From NCBI GenBank assembly GCA_035519355.1, contig DATIWM010000185.1:1-16159 (forward strand): a stretch of DNA of 16,159 nt, in the 5' to 3' direction. The notes beneath the pieces are model-generated. The model saw nothing but the letters and a program-made list of their open reading frames with translations, was not told the origin of the DNA and did no database searches. Shown piece by piece: positions 13,445-16,159 of this stretch. Position 1 is the first letter of the stretch; every line of letters starts with the position of its first letter. The position numbers and the translations under genes were made by a program. The DNA comes from DAOMFB01 sp035519355. GTDB lineage: Bacteria; Acidobacteriota; Thermoanaerobaculia; UBA5066.

Positions 13445-14253
13445 GCCCGCCGAACGGCGGCGGCGAGCGCCCGGACCCGTCCGGCGGCGGCTTCGACGGG
13501 GTCGCGATTCTCCCGCACCGCGTCCTCCATCGCCGAGACTAGCGCACTCCCGACGACGACCCCCTCGGCCAGTCGGGCCACGGCGGCGGCCTGCTCCGGG
13601 CTCGAGATGCCGAAGCCGACGGCGAGCGGAAGGCGGGGCGCCTGCCGCTTGACCCGGCCCACGAGGCCGTCGAGCCCCTCCGCGAGCTCCGTCCGGACCC
13701 CGGTCACTCCGGTGCGCGAGACGAGATAGAGGAAGCCGCGGGAAAGGGCGGCCGCTTTCCGGAGGCGTCCGTCCGGCGAGGTCGGCGCGACGAGGGAGAC
13801 GAGGTCGAGCCCCGTCCGGCGAAGACGCTTCGAGAAGTCCCCCGCCTCTTCGGCGGGCAGGTCGGTGACGAGGACGCCGTCGGCGCCCGCGGCCTTCGCC
13901 CGCGCGGCGAAGGTCTCCTCGCCCATCGCGAGGATCGGGTTCGCGTAGCCGAACAGGACGATCGCGGTCTCGAAGCCCTCCCGCCGGAGACGCGCGAGGA
14001 GATCCAGCGTCGCCGGCAGCGTCGCCCCCGAGGCGAGCCCCCGCTCGCTCGCCCGCTGGATGACCGGTCCGTCCGCGATCGGGTCGCTGAAGGGGATCCC
14101 CAGCTCGATGACGTCGGCGCCGGCCGTGGCGAGCGCCGGGAGGAGCCGCCCGGTCGTGGCCAGATCGGGATCCCCCGCCTCGACGAAGACGACGAGAGCG
14201 GCGCGGCGCTCCCCCGCGGCGCGCGCGAAGGCCTTCCCGATCCGCGTCGTCAC
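13441..14253 (-). CDS. trpA: Tryptophan synthase alpha subunit
   Basis: This 270-residue TIM-barrel protein is normal length. It cleaves indole-3-glycerol phosphate to indole and glyceraldehyde-3-phosphate and passes indole to TrpB through the subunit tunnel. Catalytic Glu50 is in DVIELGIPFSDP (Glu49 of the Salmonella enzyme) and Asp61 is in PIADGP (Asp60). AGDPD, LFGYANPI, LVTDLPAEE, LVSRTGVTG and VGFGISSPEQ are family landmarks. The GTG start overlaps the trpB stop as GTGA (14250-14253), so translation is coupled, which suits a subunit of an alpha2-beta2 complex. The longer open frame upstream is shadow inside trpB. Its TGA overlaps the TTG start of the next gene. Confidence 0.96.
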   Translation of the reverse strand: MTTRIGKAFARAAGERRAALVVFVEAGDPDLATTGRLLPALATAGADVIELGIPFSDPIADGPVIQRASERGLASGATLPATLDLLARLRREGFETAIVLFGYANPILAMGEETFAARAKAAGADGVLVTDLPAEEAGDFSKRLRRTGLDLVSLVAPTSPDGRLRKAAALSRGFLYLVSRTGVTGVRTELAEGLDGLVGRVKRQAPRLPLAVGFGISSPEQAAAVARLAEGVVVGSALVSAMEDAVRENRDPVEAAAGRVRALAAAVRRA

Positions 14254-15470
14254 GCCGTCTCCCCCTCGAGCCGGGCGACCGCCTGCACGTCCTTGTCGCC
14301 GCGACCGGAGAGGTTCACGAGGATCGCCGCGCCGGAGCGCTTCGGCGCCTCGGCGATCGCCCAGGCGACCGCGTGCGCCGTCTCGAGAGCCGGGATGATC
14401 CCCTCGGTCTCGGCCAGACGGTGGAAGGCCGAAAGCGCATCGGCGTCCGGGATCGAGACGTACCGCGTCCGCCCCAGCTCGGCGAGGCGCGCATGCTCGG
14501 GGCCGACGGCCGGGTAGTCGAGGCCCGCCGAGACCGAGTGCGTCGGCAGGATCTGCCCGCCCGCGTCCTGGAGGAGGAGCGTCCGCGTTCCATGGAGGAC
14601 CCCGGGCCTCCCCGGCCCGAACCGCGTCGCGTGCTCGCCGGGCGCCAGGCTCCGCCCGCCGGCCTCCACGCCGACGAGCTCCACGGCCGGGTGCGGAAGG
14701 AAGGCGCGGAAGAGGCCGATGGCGTTCGAGCCGCCGCCGACGCAGGCGACGCAGACGTCCGGGAGCTTCCCCGAGAGCTCCTTTCGCATCTGCCGGATCG
14801 CCTCGCGCCCGATGACGGATTGAAAGTCCCGGACCATCGCCGGGTAGGGGTGCGGGCCGAGGACCGAACCGAGCACGTAGTGCGTCGTTGCGACGCTCGC
14901 CACCCAGTCGCGGAGCGATTCGTTGATGGCGTCCTTCAGCGTCCGGCTCCCGCCCGAGACCGGGACGACCGTCGCGCCGAGGAGCCGCATCCGGTAGACG
15001 TTCAGCGCCTGCCTCTCGACGTCCACCTCTCCCATGTAGACGACGCACGTCAGACCGAGGAGGGCCCCGGCGGTCGCCGCCGCCACGCCGTGCTGGCCCG
15101 CGCCGGTCTCCGCGATGATCCGCGTCTTGCCCATTCTCTTCGCGAGGAGCGCCTGCCCGAGGGCGTTGTTGATCTTGTGAGCGCCCGTATGGAGGAGGTC
15201 CTCGCGCTTCAGGTAGACGCGGGCCCCGCCGAGCGACGTCGTGAGGCGCCTCGCGAACGTGACGGGCGTCGGCCGTCCGGCGTAGGTCCGGAGCAGGTGG
15301 TCGAGCTCCGCGCGGAAAGTGCGATCCCGGCGCGACGAGCGCCACGCCGCGTCGAGCTCCTGAAGCGGCGCCATCAGCGTCTCCGGGACGAAGCGCCCGC
15401 CGAAAGCGCCGAACCGCCCTCCGGCGTCGGGCTCGGGGGACCGGAAGCGGCCGGGCGGGGCGTCAGGCAC
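14250..15470 (-). CDS. trpB: Tryptophan synthase beta subunit
   Basis: This 406-residue PLP enzyme condenses indole and L-serine to L-tryptophan. It has the standard N-terminus GRFGAFGGRFVPETLM. The PLP lysine is Lys99 in TGAHKINNALGQ, the catalytic Glu122 is in AETGAGQHG, and the phosphate-binding loop is GGGSNAIG. THSVSAGLDYPAVGPEH and EGIIPALETAHA are typical of the classical TrpB1 class, which works with TrpA, matching the adjacent trpA. The start is GTG 15470, inside the last codons of trpCF (8-bp overlap). It has an extension of about 18 residues rich in Pro, Gly and Asp before the conserved block. Confidence 0.97.
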   Translation of the reverse strand: MPDAPPGRFRSPEPDAGGRFGAFGGRFVPETLMAPLQELDAAWRSSRRDRTFRAELDHLLRTYAGRPTPVTFARRLTTSLGGARVYLKREDLLHTGAHKINNALGQALLAKRMGKTRIIAETGAGQHGVAAATAGALLGLTCVVYMGEVDVERQALNVYRMRLLGATVVPVSGGSRTLKDAINESLRDWVASVATTHYVLGSVLGPHPYPAMVRDFQSVIGREAIRQMRKELSGKLPDVCVACVGGGSNAIGLFRAFLPHPAVELVGVEAGGRSLAPGEHATRFGPGRPGVLHGTRTLLLQDAGGQILPTHSVSAGLDYPAVGPEHARLAELGRTRYVSIPDADALSAFHRLAETEGIIPALETAHAVAWAIAEAPKRSGAAILVNLSGRGDKDVQAVARLEGETA

Positions 15471-16159
15471 GCCGCACCTCCTCCACGAAGGCCGCGATCT
15501 TCGCGGCGCTCTTGATTCCGGGGGACGACTCGACCCCCGACGCGGTGTCCACGGCGAACGGATGGGCGGCCCGGATGGCGCCCTGGACGTTTTCGGCGCG
15601 AAGCCCTCCGGCGAGGACGAAGGGGCGGCGGACGCCCAGAGTCCGGATCCTCGACCAGTCGAACGGCGTCCCGGTCCCCCCCGTCCGGCCGGCCACGGCC
15701 GAGTCGAAGTGGAGGGCGTCGCCGGGCCAGGAGAGGGCCGCTTCCAGGTCGTCCCGGCCGACGCCGACGGTCTGCCAGACGGCGGGGCCCGCGGGAGGTT
15801 CGACCGTCCCCGGCGGATCGGAGAGCTGGACCGTGTCGGGGCGGACGAAGGCCGCTGCGGCCCGGATCTCCTCGCTCGTGTTTCCGGAGAAGACCGCCAC
15901 GACCCCCTTGGCCCCCCGGGCCTTTTCCGCGAGAGCCCGGCCCTTCTCGAGCGTGAGGCGGCGCGGCGAGTGCGGCGCGAAGACGAGGCCGATCCAGTCG
16001 ACCCCGTGCGCGAGGCAGCTCTCCACGTCCTCCTCGCGGGTCACGCCGCAGACCTTCACCTCCGTCGTCCCGCGCCCGAGGAGGTACCGGATCGCCTTCG
16101 CCCCGTCGCCCGACTTCAGGAGCGTTTCGCCGACGAGGAACGCGCCCCAGCCGGCCGAG
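15463..16159 (-). CDS. trpCF: Bifunctional TrpCF: indole-3-glycerol phosphate synthase (C-terminal end only)/phosphoribosylanthranilate isomerase
   Basis: The minus-strand frame is open from the window edge (16158) through to 15463 with no stop, giving 231 visible residues. The first 33 or so (GWGAFLVGETLLKSGDGAK then IRYLLGRG) match the last strand and helix of TrpC. They run straight into KVCGVTREEDV, the beginning of TrpF. The join resembles the E. coli TrpCF join, where the TrpC end is followed by KVCGLTR. The TrpF half has the catalytic Cys (KVCG), the Asp in LHFDSAV, the phosphate-site GGTG in RTGGTGTPFDW, VLAGGL and TASGVESSPGIK. The usual QLHG appears as QLSD. It would isomerise phosphoribosylanthranilate and then close the indole ring. 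A separate trpF starting at GTG 16059 is possible but less likely. The stop lies within the trpB start region. Confidence 0.88.
   Translation of the reverse strand, partial: SAGWGAFLVGETLLKSGDGAKAIRYLLGRGTTEVKVCGVTREEDVESCLAHGVDWIGLVFAPHSPRRLTLEKGRALAEKARGAKGVVAVFSGNTSEEIRAAAAFVRPDTVQLSDPPGTVEPPAGPAVWQTVGVGRDDLEAALSWPGDALHFDSAVAGRTGGTGTPFDWSRIRTLGVRRPFVLAGGLRAENVQGAIRAAHPFAVDTASGVESSPGIKSAAKIAAFVEEVRRA

Noticed and set aside
1..16159. tRNA, rRNA, CRISPR array, transposase, prophage or attachment-site signals
   Set aside because: No clover-leaf, direct-repeat array, transposase/integrase motif or flanking target duplication was seen on either strand.

Overview
This is a dense, very high-GC bacterial chromosomal window. 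Most genes look well above 70% GC at third codon positions, spacers are short, and GTG or TTG starts are common. No tRNA, rRNA, insertion sequence, phage gene or CRISPR array is visible. The gene mix (GAF-GGDEF and GAF-SpoIIE signalling proteins, a RodZ gene between HEAT-like conserved proteins, a J-domain/TPR protein, a trpCF-trpB-trpA operon) suggests an Acidobacteriota-like or related GC-rich, diderm-type organism. That assignment is an inference from family memory, not a database result.

Left part (1-4406). The window opens inside a GAF-GGDEF diguanylate cyclase, which converges with a 3-methyladenine DNA glycosylase; the two stops share one CTAG. The glycosylase diverges from a GalE-like NAD-dependent epimerase, and their two ATG codons overlap in a single CATG. 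The epimerase converges with, and overlaps by 77 bp, a GAF-SpoIIE type phosphatase. A VapBC-type toxin-antitoxin pair follows, with a small dyad in front of it.

Middle part (4407-9108). Beside vapBC is a short secreted protein gene with clearly lower GC (about 55% by hand count) and a canonical Shine-Dalgarno sequence, which suggests horizontal acquisition. Next come a D-Ala-D-Ala carboxypeptidase (PBP4/DacB family) with an altered SxN motif and, divergently, an XPD/DinG-type helicase with an N-terminal RecB-like PD-(D/E)XK nuclease. A perfect 16-nt GC palindrome separates the helicase from the next, convergent operon.

Right part (9109-16159, all on the minus strand). Reading 5' to 3' on that strand: trpCF (in-frame fusion, cut by the window edge), trpB, trpA, a HEAT-like conserved protein, a RodZ-like protein, a second HEAT-like conserved protein, a J-domain/TPR protein, and a PP2C/Stp1-type phosphatase. 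The trp genes and the first HEAT-like gene are joined by overlapping stop/start codons. The two HEAT-like proteins that flank rodZ appear to share a homologous domain of about 115 residues. The rodZ-HEAT-J/TPR-PP2C block is the best candidate here for an undescribed functional module.

Several genes lack a Shine-Dalgarno sequence but have a TANNNT (-10-like) hexamer 5-11 nt before the start codon, which points to leaderless or near-leaderless transcripts in the resident genome.
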